Shown here piece by piece: positions 1 through 12,900 of a DNA stretch of 24,243 nucleotides. Source of the stretch: Apostichopus californicus. Its lineage: Eukaryota; Echinodermata; Holothuroidea; Aspidochirotida; Stichopodidae. The stretch spans positions 1-24,243 of the forward strand of contig JAIPMN010005042.1 in NCBI GenBank assembly GCA_020650975.1, given 5' to 3'. Position numbers and translations under genes: made by a program. Under the pieces are notes generated by a model. That model had not been told where the DNA came from and searched no databases. It saw nothing but the letters and a program-made list of their open reading frames with translations. Positions within the stretch are counted from its first letter, which is position 1. Every line of letters starts with the position of its first letter.

Positions 1-72
1 ATATACACAATATTATAATGGCATTAATGCATTTCACTGGTGCTGATCAAGTTCTCTAAATGTTGCAAAAAT

Positions 73-110
73 GGGGGCTGGGGGTGGGGGGGGGGGTGGG
101 GAAGAGGGGG
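73..110 (+). repeat. G-rich tract, potential G-quadruplex
   Basis: Consecutive runs of 4 to 10 G separated by single T, CT or AAGA. There are more than four G-runs within 40 bases, enough for an intramolecular G-quadruplex on the + strand. No function is shown. Confidence 0.6.
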
Positions 111-2535
111 AATTCTGTCAATGTTCTGCACGTGTAATAGAGCATTAGATATATAATACATTGCAACTCAGCAATTGTTAAAAATTTAAAGTGAAACTTG
201 TCTATATTTTAGTTCTTTTGAGATCTAACATCCAAAGGTTTCTAGACAAATACAGCATCTAATAGTCACCAGTCAAACATGTTTGTTATATAGTTAAGAA
301 TCATTGAACCCATGAATACTCATTATCAATAATGAGAAAATTAACATTCATTAAAATTTCTGTTAAATAACTTTGAAATGCAATGTAAATTGAGCCAATT
401 AGAATCGATTCTAGTGACTACTCATGTATAATACAATGTGAAGTAGTACTGACCCACTCCCCCCCCCCTCCCATCCCCTCTGTTAAAATACTTTTGATCT
501 TTTCCTCTCAAAGAGTATATGGCATATCCCTATCTCCTTGAATATGGAATATTAATACAAGGTAAACATCTGTGCCATTGATAATATTTCCTCCAATCTT
601 ACGTTATTCGTCATAATGTGTCCGAAAACAGCAAGTTGTCCTCACTCTGTCAATTGACAATGGAACATAATGAGAATAGTTTACCTTAATATCTCATCGC
701 TAAATTCTATCCAAAATGGTCGAATTGCTGTACAATTTCAAAGACATATTTTTTACATCGCAACCGTAGTATTTTTTGTTAAATAACAAATTTCCGAGTC
801 TTGAAAACTAGCTGCTACACAAAATGAATCCCTGTACATTCACAAAGTTTGAGAAAATGTTGGTCTAACTAACTCTTATCTTCCTTCTCCAGCTACAAAT
901 CGGGTTCTGCCATTCTTGTTCCTATGCAAATAAAAGCTAACCTCTTCCCCCACAAATTAAGTTCATTCCATTCACACATGTAGCCACACTGGGTATACAT
1001 GTGCCATAACTAACAATTCTATTCACCACTGTATTGCTCACTTAGTTTTATTATTTCTCATTCTAATTTTGCTGATGTATGATAGGCTCACAAGTTATAT
1101 TGTGCTGTACTGTACTTTGTATTCAAGTACTTTATTTATAAACTGTGTTGTTTATAGTCCAATACTGTTGTAGTAGTGTAGTCTTCAGTGAACTATCATG
1201 CACATATATATCCATATTAGTACATGTATCTAAGCTACTGACATACCACAATGATTTTAATTACAAAGGACAATGGAAAAATGTATGAATCAATGTTGTT
1301 ACAGCTTGGTCAATTTCCAGTGGCCTGTCTGTTACCACCATGCCTTAGAAGCTATATTGCCTGACATTGTAATGTGTGTTTCTGAGTCTGGTAACTAGTG
1401 TACATGGTCTTGGCACAGTAGTAATTGGCTCGTCAGTTGTTGGCAAATATTTGTAACACTCAGGTCATTGCTGTCAGCTGTTCTATAACTGTCTGTAAAC
1501 ATCCATTGTCAATTTGTTAAGGTTGATGACTTGACCATGAGGAATATTAGTTTTTGAAAGATTCTGTCCATCTGCAGTATGAAGAGATTTTGATGTAATT
1601 TGCTTGACTCCAAAATATTGTTATTTGTTTTCAAAGCTAGCAGACTTCCTTGATGTACATATCTAAATAATGAAAAACCTTGGTAAAGAATAGTGCATGT
1701 TTCCAGTATATGTTCCATTGATGGGTTATTGCTGTATGTTTAAATTAATTTACACAAGTCACTTTTAAATTATGATGGGTCTAGATGCAACATACCTACA
1801 TTATACAAATATAGTATGTGTGTGTTATTTATTTCTTATACATTTTGCACGAAACAATAATGCTAGGGAATCATATCTTTAAACTTCTTAGTGAAGGGCT
1901 GTTTGTATTGTTGGTGTACCCACAAAGTGACTGTCATGTTAAAGGGATTTATCTGTTGTTAGAATACTGGATGAATGTGGTAATGTAGTCATTCATTTAT
2001 AAGAAATTATCCAGGGATACAGTATATAGGTAGAATTTAAACTGAATTGTTGGGAAGAAATTCCAAGATGATTCTATAAATCTTATAAAACTTGTGTACC
2101 ATATTATTGCATAACATACATGTGTAAAAGTATTGTTTTGTATTACAGACATAGATATATGATCTGGCAATAACACTTAAAACCAATTAAGTGACATCAT
2201 AATGTAGTGCAGCCTTAAGGCAAATTAAATATGATGGAATATATTTGGTGACTTTTCTCACAAGTCAAGATAGGTTTAAAATTAAAACATAATAAATTCC
2301 TATACATTTTCATAAGGTTAGGAAGCATACTGTAATTCATGGATGCTTGACCGTGCAATTTGCTATGGCCATCAGATAACTGTCTCCATAGCAACCATGT
2401 AGTGATTGACAGAGCTGTTATTTAGATCTTGGTAACCATGAATACACCCTTGGATTATGCTATGGTATCTTCAGGTATTTATTTAGCACTATGATAAATG
2501 TCATATATATGTCCTTCATTCTCTGTATAAAATAA

Positions 2536-2564
2536 AAAAAAGCAAAACAAAACAAAACAAAACA
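2536..2564 (+). repeat. (AAAAC)n simple repeat
   Basis: About four AAAAC units follow an A-rich run. It could be a simple microsatellite or a retroelement poly(A)-like tail. No element body is recognised beside it. Confidence 0.6.
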
Positions 2565-3494
2565 AGAAGACAATTGAAAGAAAAGTGGACGCATAAACCA
2601 GATCATTGTAGCTATGAGGACGGTATTGTGTCCTCGATCAATGTTATGTCATACTGTACTGAACATACCAAATGTGAATTAAATGACAGCGTCATTACAT
2701 ACTAACTTTATTATGTTCTTTTGCTGTGGAATCTGAGTACATTATGAATGTATGAGTGTTAGGTGGGACTAAACTTAAATTGAAAAAAAGTTGGAAATAA
2801 ATGTTTCTTTCCTTTATAACATACCTCCACAATTATTTCTTGAATATTAATGACTAATATAGGTGTTAGTGTTACGGTATTGTAAAGTTTTCAAATGGAT
2901 TAGAATTGTTGTAGTTTTGATGCTTTCTGTGACATTTGTAGGAATATGTTGAGAATTAATACCTCTGTATGCTTACAGTTACAATCAATCAAAATAAAAA
3001 CACAATATTGCATGCTCTGTATCTTGTGTACATATACTGTAGATCTGTGATTTGGCTGTACTATGTATGGTATCGCAGTACAAAGGAGCTGTTATAGTAC
3101 ACTACTGTACATACACACTGTATGGTCAGGCGACATAAATTAAAGTTGTCCAGTATTACTGGTTATCATTCCTGGTTGTTCATTTGTCTGATGTCTAGAA
3201 TAAAATCAATTCCGGGTGACAGCTAAATTGCTGGAACAGAACTGGGCAATCATGGCCATCTGTAGTGATATAGTTAATAGTACTGTATATATACTGCACA
3301 GTGTTCTATTCATGGTTTTGTAATTGATAGTGATCTTGTTTACAGGGCATGCACAAGTGTGGTTTATATTCTGAGCCCAGTATTTGAATAACTTCAAGTT
3401 CTTTGACATGGTTTGACATTTAACTCCCTGGTTGAAATGAGTATACATATAGTTTTAACTCTAGACTGTACTTATTCTAGCTAGCACATTCAAT

Positions 3495-3555
3495 ATGGAG
3501 CGCTTGTCTTTTCAAACAAAGAGAATATTTGTATATATGCTGTATCTTTTGAAGG
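3495..3555 (+). CDS. Candidate alternative first exon of the DAGL gene (weak)
   Basis: An ATG at 3495 opens 20 codons, starting MERLSFQ and ending hydrophobic (YMLYLLK), plus one base G before a good donor (GG|GTAAGA at 3556). That one-base overhang matches the phase needed by the exon at 3774, where G+GT makes glycine, and it lengthens the hydrophobic stretch of that exon. The proposed intron would be 218 bp. Against it, the residues do not resemble the segment that precedes this helix in known DAGLs, and a phase match occurs by chance one time in three. If real, it would start a short DAGL lacking the first three membrane helices. Confidence 0.2.
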
Positions 3556-3773
3556 GTAAGACATAATACACATGTTTTTTTAAATTTTTATTTTCACTAA
3601 TCTTTCTGTTGATAATTTAATTGCCTCAGCTTTGTAAGAATTGTTTGTAATGTAGGTCTTGTTCCTCCCCAACCCCCCCCCCCTGCCCCCTGGGATGATA
3701 AGACTTACCACTAAAGGCAAACACGTATACTTTACCTCACTCAAGTTAATTCTGTTCTCTTGTTTATTTTCAG

Positions 3774-3936
3774 GTTATTGTATATTCTGTTTAGTTATGT
3801 TAGTTTTACTCCTCATCCTGGCCTGGTGCACATATGACGGTGTCGGGAGGAACTTTGTCAAACAGAGGAAATGTGAAGTAGAGAGAGATTTAAGGAGAAC
3901 GGCAAGCAGGGTGGAGAGGAACAAGAGACAAGCTCT
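3774..3936 (+). CDS. DAGL: DAGL exon: last N-terminal transmembrane helix and cytosolic basic stretch
   Basis: The acceptor is TTTATTTTCAG at 3763-3773 and the donor CT|GTAAGA at 3937. The first two bases finish a glycine codon. The peptide begins GYCIFCLVMLVLLLILAWC, a strong membrane helix, followed by TYDGVGRNFVKQRK. This matches the DAGL pattern in which the fourth helix ends in an F/Y-D-x-x-G-R-x-F motif before a basic, arginine-rich cytosolic linker. The exon ends with two bases of a leucine codon. It lies 130 bp upstream of a G-rich minisatellite. Confidence 0.85.
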
Positions 3937-6900
3937 GTAAGATCTTTATTTCATGACGTCTCTTTGATAATAGAATCGATGTTGTACATATACTAACATT
4001 CATGTGATGGTATTAACTCACAAGAGTGGTATGGAGTGCAGGCAGGCCCTGTATGGTGCATGGAATAGGGAGTGCAGGGGTGGAGAGTGTGGGATAGGGA
4101 GTGCAGGGGGTGGAGAGTGTGGAAAAGGGAGTGCAGGGGGTGGAGAGTGTGGGATAGGGAGTGCAGGGGGTGGAGAGTGTGGAAATTGAATTTGAGTTTC
4201 TGCATAGACTTTAACCAGTAGCTACCATGATAAGTGGCCCCAGTGACAGTTTCTGGGGACACCAACTGTTGGGTGAATGAACTGATATATATAAGAACCT
4301 CATCTTGCCTTCTGCATTAAGTTTGTTAACACCTTAGTTTCAAGTTGGTAATTACATACAGTAGGTGTATCAAATTAAATAATTGGTTAATGTGTGACAA
4401 CTTCTAAGAGAAACATGAACATTTATGTAATTTTTACTGCTATATATATGTTAAAAAAACCAATTTTTAACTAACAATTATACTTAATGATACTGTAGAT
4501 AGAGAACACTTTAAATAAATTTGCCAGTATTTTGTTTAACCTGCACAGTTACCTTTCAATTACACCTCTCAAATTAGATAAAAGCTATGCTCTTGTTTTG
4601 CAAATCACAGCAGCTATATCAATGAAATCATAATAAATCCATCGGTCTCTCTCTATTAATCTGTCCAAGGAATGTCCAGCTCTAAGCAACACTCTCATAC
4701 TTAGCAACAGTTGAAGAAAAGGCCTTGGAAATTTAATTCTGTTCTCGCTCTCTACAATTTCAGAATAACTCAACGTCAATATCAACAGAAATGGCAAAGA
4801 AGATTAAGGAAATTGTATCATTTAACAGCGCCTGGGGACAACCAAGATGTAAGGGGAACTTTTCAATCAATAATTTCAACTAAAAATTGTTTTTGATTGT
4901 AAAATTGTAAAGTGATATGTCGATGGGAGTCTGCATTCTGTAACTGGATGCCCAGAGTAATTCGGTTTGGGATCCAACAACAACTCTCATCTTTCTCATT
5001 GTTTTGATATATTTTGTTTTTGTTTTAACCCTGAACTTTCTTTCTGCTTAAAGGGTGAACTAGAAGGATATTGACAGAAGGTGGGGGGGGGGGTGGGAGG
5101 GGAAGGGAATAAAAGGAAGAAATTGAAATGAACCATGGTGTGCTATGTAGATTGGGTTCACAGTGTATTAATGAGATGTGTTGGTTCATTAGTGTATGGT
5201 TGACATTTACTAATTATTGAATCAACACTTAGTCAGTTTTATTTATGTAGAGACGTTTACTACACCTGCTGCCTAGAGATTGTTTGTATATTGTTACCAA
5301 ACAAGAGAACAGAAATTGTCTATATCATGGGATGCATTTGGATGGGATTCTTTTTTTTCCAGAGGTGGGATTTTTATTTATGTCAGAGCTTGTTACTGGT
5401 TCTGATCCTTTACTGATAAAACATCAGTCACCTCCAAATCCATAATTCATAATTTACCAGACATTTACTGTTTATCTTTTATTTAGTTCTGGTGTAGTGT
5501 TACTGAGATATTCAACTAAAGTCTGAATGTATAAATGATGGCCATGGTGGCATATGCTAAGTATTGCCATGATATTAATTTGTCTGTTAGATATAAATCC
5601 TTTATGTGACCTGTTAAAATATTATAATGGAAGGACTGGAAGAGTGTGTCTACATACAGTGGTTATAGATTGCAGGTTTAGCAATATGCTTTCTCACTTT
5701 GTTCTTTATTATATTTTATATTAACACAAAGGAAGCCCATTGCCAACAGCAGCAGATTAATTTATTCATCTAGGCATGTTATGTTTTCTAAAGAAGAAGA
5801 GTCAGCCATCTGTGAATTTGTTTACTCTGCTGGCTGGAATCACTAATTGTTCATGAGTATGTGAAATAGCTACTGTACATGTAATTTCTTCTGTACTTAA
5901 CCACCAATGATCGTAGTAGAAGTCGTGTACCCATTGGTTGGGTCAGGTTTGTGTGAAATATTGGCAGATGAGGGTACTTAGTTCTGCATTATGGTTATTA
6001 TAGTTCTCATTTTGTCTTAGTGAGACATGGGGCAAAAGAATGGTACCCTGGTGGGGGCGAGAGAATGGTACCCTGGTCCGGGCAGGAGAATGGGACCCTG
6101 GTGGGGGCGAGAGAATGGTACCCTGGTGGGGCGAGAGAATGGTACTCTGGTGGCAGCAAAATCATGAGAGGAACTTTGTTCATCTATAACATGTATGGCA
6201 GTCACCAAAGTAGAGTCCGAAAGAAGGAATTGCCATATGTGGCTCTCTTTACCAAATTACAAACCATCTTTTATATTAATTGAAATTGCACCAGTATCAG
6301 CTAGCTGCAGGCCTCATTCCTCTTCAGAGTCAATGCTTATCCACAGTTTCTGAGGTACCAGAGATGTTTTTACTTTTCTTTCTCCTTGTATAGAATGCCT
6401 TTACACAGATAGCAGACATCGTTTCCAATTTCTTCCGAGATATTGACATAGTTCCATCTGACATCTTAGCAGGGCTGATGCTACTCAGGGAGGATCAGAA
6501 GAAACGGAGGCGTGCAATCGAGGGTAACCCTGGCAACGATGTCATCACCTTTCTCTCTGGTGTACCTATAACCCCAGATACCAAATATTTAGATTTTACC
6601 AAAGAGGTAGGTTGAGGAAAAAAAAGAAGAGATTTTGAAGTAATAAATATACCTCTGTTGGTTGTCGTATGTGTTCTATGATTATCATTGCATGCTGCTT
6701 GAGGTTTATTAGTTTGAGTTCTAGTACATTTATAACAGTCAAAACTTGTAATATAATAAAAAATGAAAGAAGTACAATACATGAATGAGACTTAGGAGGA
6801 ACACCAAAGTTTATATAATTCACTCTAGATAATGGTAAGAGAGTTACGAAGACAAATTATGGATATTACAAGGCTCTACCATGCCTTTCCTCCCCCCCCC

Positions 6901-9900
6901 CCTCCCCATAAGAAAGTTGATGTGACAAAGCAAAGTATTGGTTTAGTACTTTGATTGCAAAAACTGATCTAATGTCAGCATGATTTTCTGATTTCTTTCA
7001 ATTTCCATTTATGAAACTTATGAACCAGGTAATTATGAAATGTTTTTCCTTTGATCATCACTAAGACATTTTTATTATTTGCATATACCTGAGGATTGGG
7101 ATAAGGGGGAGCTCTGGTGAATGATAGGGATGTTAACAAGTTAGGGAGGGTGGCAAGTTGGGGAGTGTGGCAAGTTGAGGTGTGTGGCAAGTTTGGGGAG
7201 GGTTGGCAAGTTGGGGAGGGTTGGCAAGTTGGGGAGTGTGGCAAGTTTGGAAAGGTGGCAAGTTGGGTACGGTGGCAAGTTGGGGAGTGTGGCAAGTTGG
7301 GGGAGGGTGGTAAGTTTGGGAGGGTGGCAAGTGGATTTTGAATGTAATAATTATTTTGTTTCTTTCTCGTTTCTTAATAGGATGACTGTTCCATTTTGTC
7401 CGAGCTGCATCACTACTGGAAATATGCAATTGCTTCATATGGGTGCACAGGTTATGCACTGTTACATGGATCTTTCAAATGTTTGAAGCTTTTGAGTTGC
7501 AGGTCATTACTTTATCTAATTAACTTCCATCTCATCTGCAAATTTCAGGAGATTTATTTGACTAGGTTACCATAGAACAATATCTCTTCATGAATCTACT
7601 TAATTTGTTGAAACATAACTTCTCCCCTCAGTTCAGTATGAAATAAATTTTAAGAATTTTGTAGATAACCTGGTACATTTTGAGATAGATTTCAATGCTC
7701 ATTTGCATATATGAATTCAGTTGGAAGTTGTTTTTCATAATTTTGTTTTTTCATTGGTGGTAAAGCTATGTATCAGTTAAGTGCACCTGTTGTGTAATCT
7801 TGAATTTGTTAAGACTGAATATTGAAGATTGCAGTAATTCTATCCTTTTAGTTAATTTAATAAAACACAAGCAGGTGCTGTGTCACTTATCTATGTAATT
7901 GTTTTCATTTGGACAGATCTTCTTGTATTACCAGCCAGCAGCGTGGAGACCTGACAGGACGTGTGCAGGCCTGTTGTCAGTGCAATTACACAGCCCTACT
8001 AGAACTCTCTGGGCTAGACCCAAACGATATAGTCTTTGGTACCTTCCATTCAGCGGTCAGTAAATCAAAATTACAAGGCTGCTATCCCTCCAGTTTCAGC
8101 CGTGACTATGGGCTGGACACAGAAGGGCTGAATTTAGTAGGCAGGAGTAGCAGTGGATTGCATTGTGAACACTGCCCTCACGGTTATACCGCCCCCAATA
8201 TATCCTCCCCAGATGGCTCACCCGCTTGTCTAGAATCGAGTGTTTCATTCCAGGAAGAAATGGACCAAAAATGTATGGAAGGGTCTGCGTACCCAGAACT
8301 AGTCCCGAGATTGCAAAGATGGTTGGAGAACTGCTTAACGTGTGTGTGTGAATGCTATTGTGGCAAAGAAGGAGCAGCTAGGGTTGTCACCCAGTTACAC
8401 TCTGCGGTATGCTTTCACTGCATCATCACTTTTCATTTCTCCTTTGGTTTATTTTACTTTTCTTTTACTACTGAAATACCTTTTTTTTTGCCAAATTTAT
8501 AGATCTCGTTTTCATTCTTTTGCATGAATTTTTGTGAGCAAATGGCCTCCCTTCCCTCTCCCCAGCCCACTTCTGTAAAGAAATGATAAACAAAAGAGAA
8601 TCAGGTTTTATGCAAAATAGATATTTAAGGTTTCACGAACTAAAACTTCTTTTAAAGAGGACTATATAAATGTCACGATAAAGCTTAATTAAAATACATT
8701 TTCAAAACATATACTAATAACTATGCCTTAATATGCAATTTTCAAATATCATGTAATGGTCTTGAAAGTTAAATCACATGACACTTTTTTTTAGATTAAA
8801 TGATCCCTCTTTGGCCTATTTTGGCTGATTTCCCAGAAAACAGAGACATTTCATGTAATTTAATATTTTCCATGTCCATAAGATTAATATCTGTTGTTTA
8901 CAACAACAAAAAAACAAAACAGAAGAGAAAACCAACTGGCCTGTCATCAATCAAGCTGACATATGCCTTGGAAAATGATTTATAGAAACTGAAATCATCT
9001 GTGAAATTGATTAACTGTATCACCATACATTCATCAGAACTGAAGAGAAGCATAGTATCCCTGCAAAACTGAAATCAGTCTTTAGAAACTAAATTCAAGA
9101 CAACATTTTTTCCAGACCATCTTCACATCTGTTCTTGTTTTTGACGATGTAACAATAATTTTGTTTATTGCGTGAATGATAACAAAAGCATCTTCACAAT
9201 TGCAATGTGGTGAGAAAAATTCTGGAAAATTGGATAATGATAGCACAGTAAACAAAGGTTTAATTCCCTATATCATGAAATTTTCTGAAACATTAAAGTA
9301 ATCTAACCAAAAAGTATTGGACAATTTTGAGAAGATGGCATCTGACAAGCTGATTAATGTAAAAAGTATTTATTTATGTCTAATTTCTTGGAATAAGTTT
9401 TGCCCAAATGTGATCACTGAATTCTAAAGCAGCGCTTTGTGTTTATATGTCAATATCGTTAACCCAATTGTCAAACTCAAAATGTAATCAAATTTTAATT
9501 GATGTTACCAATTTATTGATAAAACTTATCTGGACACTTTTAAAAAGTTGTATTAACATAATTATCGCAGATCTTCAAAACATTGGACTTGTTTCTCAAG
9601 ATGTGAAATTAAAATTGACTAGGGAATCAAATAAATTGCATTGTTATATGGTAGGGGACAGAATTGTCCCAAAACTGACCTCAAGTTACTTCCAAGATCT
9701 GTTTTGAGAGATTCCCCCCAATTAAATTATAAAAGCTAGGTGAGAAATTTATGTAAATTTTTTTTGACTGAATGTGCTGGATACATTAATCCATTTGCTC
9801 ACTGAACAATTTAACCTTCTGTAAAGCACCATTATTTCTCTTTTGCATATTAATTCTTTTTATCCAATTATTAATTCATGTTCTGCAAAGTAGATCTTCT

Positions 9901-12900
9901 TGGTATTACCATAATGTTTTAATCCATAGAATTGCTTCAATTTGACTTTTTGCTTTTTGCTTATTGTTTTATTTTTGCTTTTTATATTGCTTTCTTTTCC
10001 AATTAGAATTGTTGTTTTTTTTCCTCACTTTTCTTTTTAATAAAGGAAGGGTATGTTGATATGAATCACAGAATTATGTCTGCCATTGAAAGATTTAGCA
10101 AAAATAACATTTTAAAATTTGGTTTATGGTGTCATTGTCAGCGAGTTGCTAAATACAAAGAATTCTCAGTTAAGTAAGTTTGTATTAGTACAGGTCAGAT
10201 TTATTAAAACGAATTCTCTTGATGGAGTTAAAGTACCTTAAAGAAAAATACGATAATATTATAAAATGATCATAAATAGTCTTGTCTGTTCGGAATAAAC
10301 TAGAAATACTCATCGTACAAATTGATTTTTTTTTTTAAAGAAAAAAGTTTTTTTTTCTGCGAATTGAAGAGGATGCAATTTAAACAAGATAAGAACCACT
10401 GACATTTAAAACTGCCATGTTTATCATCTTAGTACTGTGCATTAATTTCATTAACACTCTCTTCTGTAGTCTGATAATGGTCTTTAGAAGTGTATCTATA
10501 ACGACCTTATTAATTGAAGTGAAAAAGAAATGGCAAAGTTAATGAAGAGCAGGAATATTTTCTAGTTTATCATCAAATAAATCTTTACTACAATTAGAGA
10601 AGGCAAAATTTTTCATATAGCAGTGGGTGGAAAAGATGCTAAGTTTGTGGAATAATATGTAAGGCTTCTTTACTTTGAAACAATCTTCTGTAATATACAA
10701 TGAGTTGAAACAGTGTATTGTTGTAATATTATTCTCGTAGCATGTGATTATTGTTTATATATCACATTCAAACTTTCGTGTGCATGTGGATGACGTATTC
10801 TATACTCCAGTGCACAGACTGCACACTATACCTTAATGTGTCAGTGTACATTGTCGTTGTACTGTATTACTCTAGTGCAATTTCACAGGACCAATGTCAA
10901 GATTGAGGTCAATTTATTTAGTCAAGGGGGAGATAGAATGACCCTTCAAGATGATTGTGGGGAGAGGAGGGGGGTGGGATGGGGAGGGTGAGGATGATGG
11001 CAGAAAATGGAAAGGAAACCTAGTGCACTTTGGGACACCTAATTACCTTATAAACAATTTGAAAGAATGTGTTAAATTACCAACAATTGTAGGATTTTCC
11101 TGCCACAAAGCTGATGAAACAGCATCAATGAGAATATTAAGAAATTTGTTTCCAAATCTGCTACTTGACTATTAAATTATATTTTTTTAGCATCTCCAAA
11201 AAGCCCTTGAATTTTAACGAAAGAATATCTTCGAGAAGAAGCTTTTGTTTCAAGTCTTGTTCAAACTTTTTTTTTTTGTTCGATATCATATTTCATCAAC
11301 ATATCTAGTGAAAATAACTTTGACTTAATTAGTTTATAAAAACCTTTAATATAAACGACCCATTTATCCTCTCTTAACTAAGACATATTCTCCAAACACT
11401 TTCATTCATAAAATATTTATCAGAGGTTAGTTTCTGATCTTCACACATTCCAAGATGTAATTTAATCTCAAGCCGTAGTAATTTTCTCCATGACCACTCC
11501 TCTGGAGAGATGACTTTATTAGTACAAGATTATGTCCATTGAAACTACTCACTGACTCTGTTGAGATTAAAACCCACAACCTGCAAATACCAGTGTATTC
11601 ATCCATCACACGTTACACAGCATCTCTGCCCGGCTTAGTTATAATGCTCAAGTTTGCTCCCGTTATTAAACATTTCAGCACGGATTGCTGCACAGCATAA
11701 GTAACTGCCACTGCTATTCATTATATATTTCATGGTTGTGGCTTGCGATAAATTTACTAAGTGCTTATTGGCGTTGGTGACATGTACAGCAGGTTGGGAG
11801 AGAATTCCCGATGGAGCTGAGGTGATAAGGGATATCAAGGAAACTTGTGAGAAAAAATAAAAGTAGTGATTAATTGTTCGGCATTTGTTTTAGTGATAGA
11901 ACTGCTTCATATCCATGTTAAATCCTGACTTTGCGGCACCGAAAGTCAGATTGTTAACATTAGATTAAAGCCAATGTAAATATGTTTTCAGGAACAAACT
12001 GAGATGGGAAAGATATCAATGAGATTGGGATAGGGGACCAGGAGTGAGACAGAAGGTGTTGTAACATTACTACTGATAATGGAATTTAAAATGAAGAAAT
12101 AGCTACAAATGTGGACAAAATGAAAGACATCAGTCATGACATCTATAAGTATAAATCATGAAACCAATGCTACTCCACCCACCCACCCACCCTCCTCTGG
12201 GGGGGGGGCAAAGGGGCGACCACCCCCCTTGATCATATTTTTTTTGTATGTTTTTATGATATCGCTAGTAATTTCAAAAGAGAAAATGCTAAGATATGCA
12301 ACTTACAAGGCCAACTCAAGGAGGCATTTTCGGCCAAAAGTTTTTTGTACGCTTCGCGCCAACCCATGGTGGCGCTACGCTAAGATAGTTTGCAATGCCG
12401 TATCTACAGCTCTGATAGTTTGCCTACAGTTTCGCCCCTCGGCAAATTACTCGCTACACGTCTGATCGTACACCATGACAATATTGTTGTCATCAAGCAG
12501 GTTGTCTTGTGCAGAGAATTAACTTTGTGGGTATGATATCACTACTACAGTAAAATTAAAAAACTGGCAATTATGAACATTGAGGTCATACCCTAACTTA
12601 AATAGGAAGTAGTAAGTGATAGCTTTTTATTGTCATCTGAGTTCCTTTCTGTTGCATACAGATAAACAGAAACAAACAACTCTGAAAATGTTTTGCCCCA
12701 ACAGTTTTTACCTTTTGCTCAAATATTAACCGGTAGCAGTCTAGAATTATTCAACCAAAGACATAGTTACATACGCGGTGGATAACATAATAACAACAAT
12801 TAATTCTCTGTCAAATCTATCATATTTATCCTTGAATAATTCCACGATATCATATTCATACAGTTTTCAAGTGTTCATAGCATGTCTGGTTTTGAACATC

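Larger units (their letters stand above)
1..3494. other. Noncoding AT-rich region upstream of first recognised exon
   Basis: No coding exon is recognisable on either strand. The stretch is AT-rich, with frequent stops in all frames, a G-rich run (73-110), a C-rich run (about 455-479) and an (AAAAC)n tract (about 2536-2564). The first recognised DAGL exon starts inside the last N-terminal membrane helix, so the earlier helices must be encoded upstream. This region is therefore most likely the 3' part of a DAGL intron. A short, diverged exon could have been missed. Confidence 0.55.
4849..6393. other. DAGL intron with a G tract and a 25-bp minisatellite
   Basis: This 1.5 kb intron is AT-rich and noncoding. 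It contains a G-rich run (5080-5107) and a five-copy minisatellite (6029-6153). The acceptor CTCCTTGTATAG is pyrimidine-rich. No other gene is seen on either strand. Confidence 0.65.

Noticed and set aside
3993-4265. Open frames on both strands over the 30-bp repeat
   Set aside because: Repeat period divisible by 3 keeps frames open; low-complexity product and intronic position.
6017-6283. Open frames on both strands over the 25-bp repeat
   Set aside because: Product is only repeat translation with no start context or domain.
6975-7486. Several overlapping open frames over the 17-20-bp array
   Set aside because: All derive from the minisatellite; the one reaching exon 7381-7502 is in a different frame from the lipase.
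12136-12465. 109-codon open frame with Pro/Gly-rich start
   Set aside because: Begins in a CCCA/G-run repeat and crosses a CpG-rich repeat-like patch; no domain recognised.
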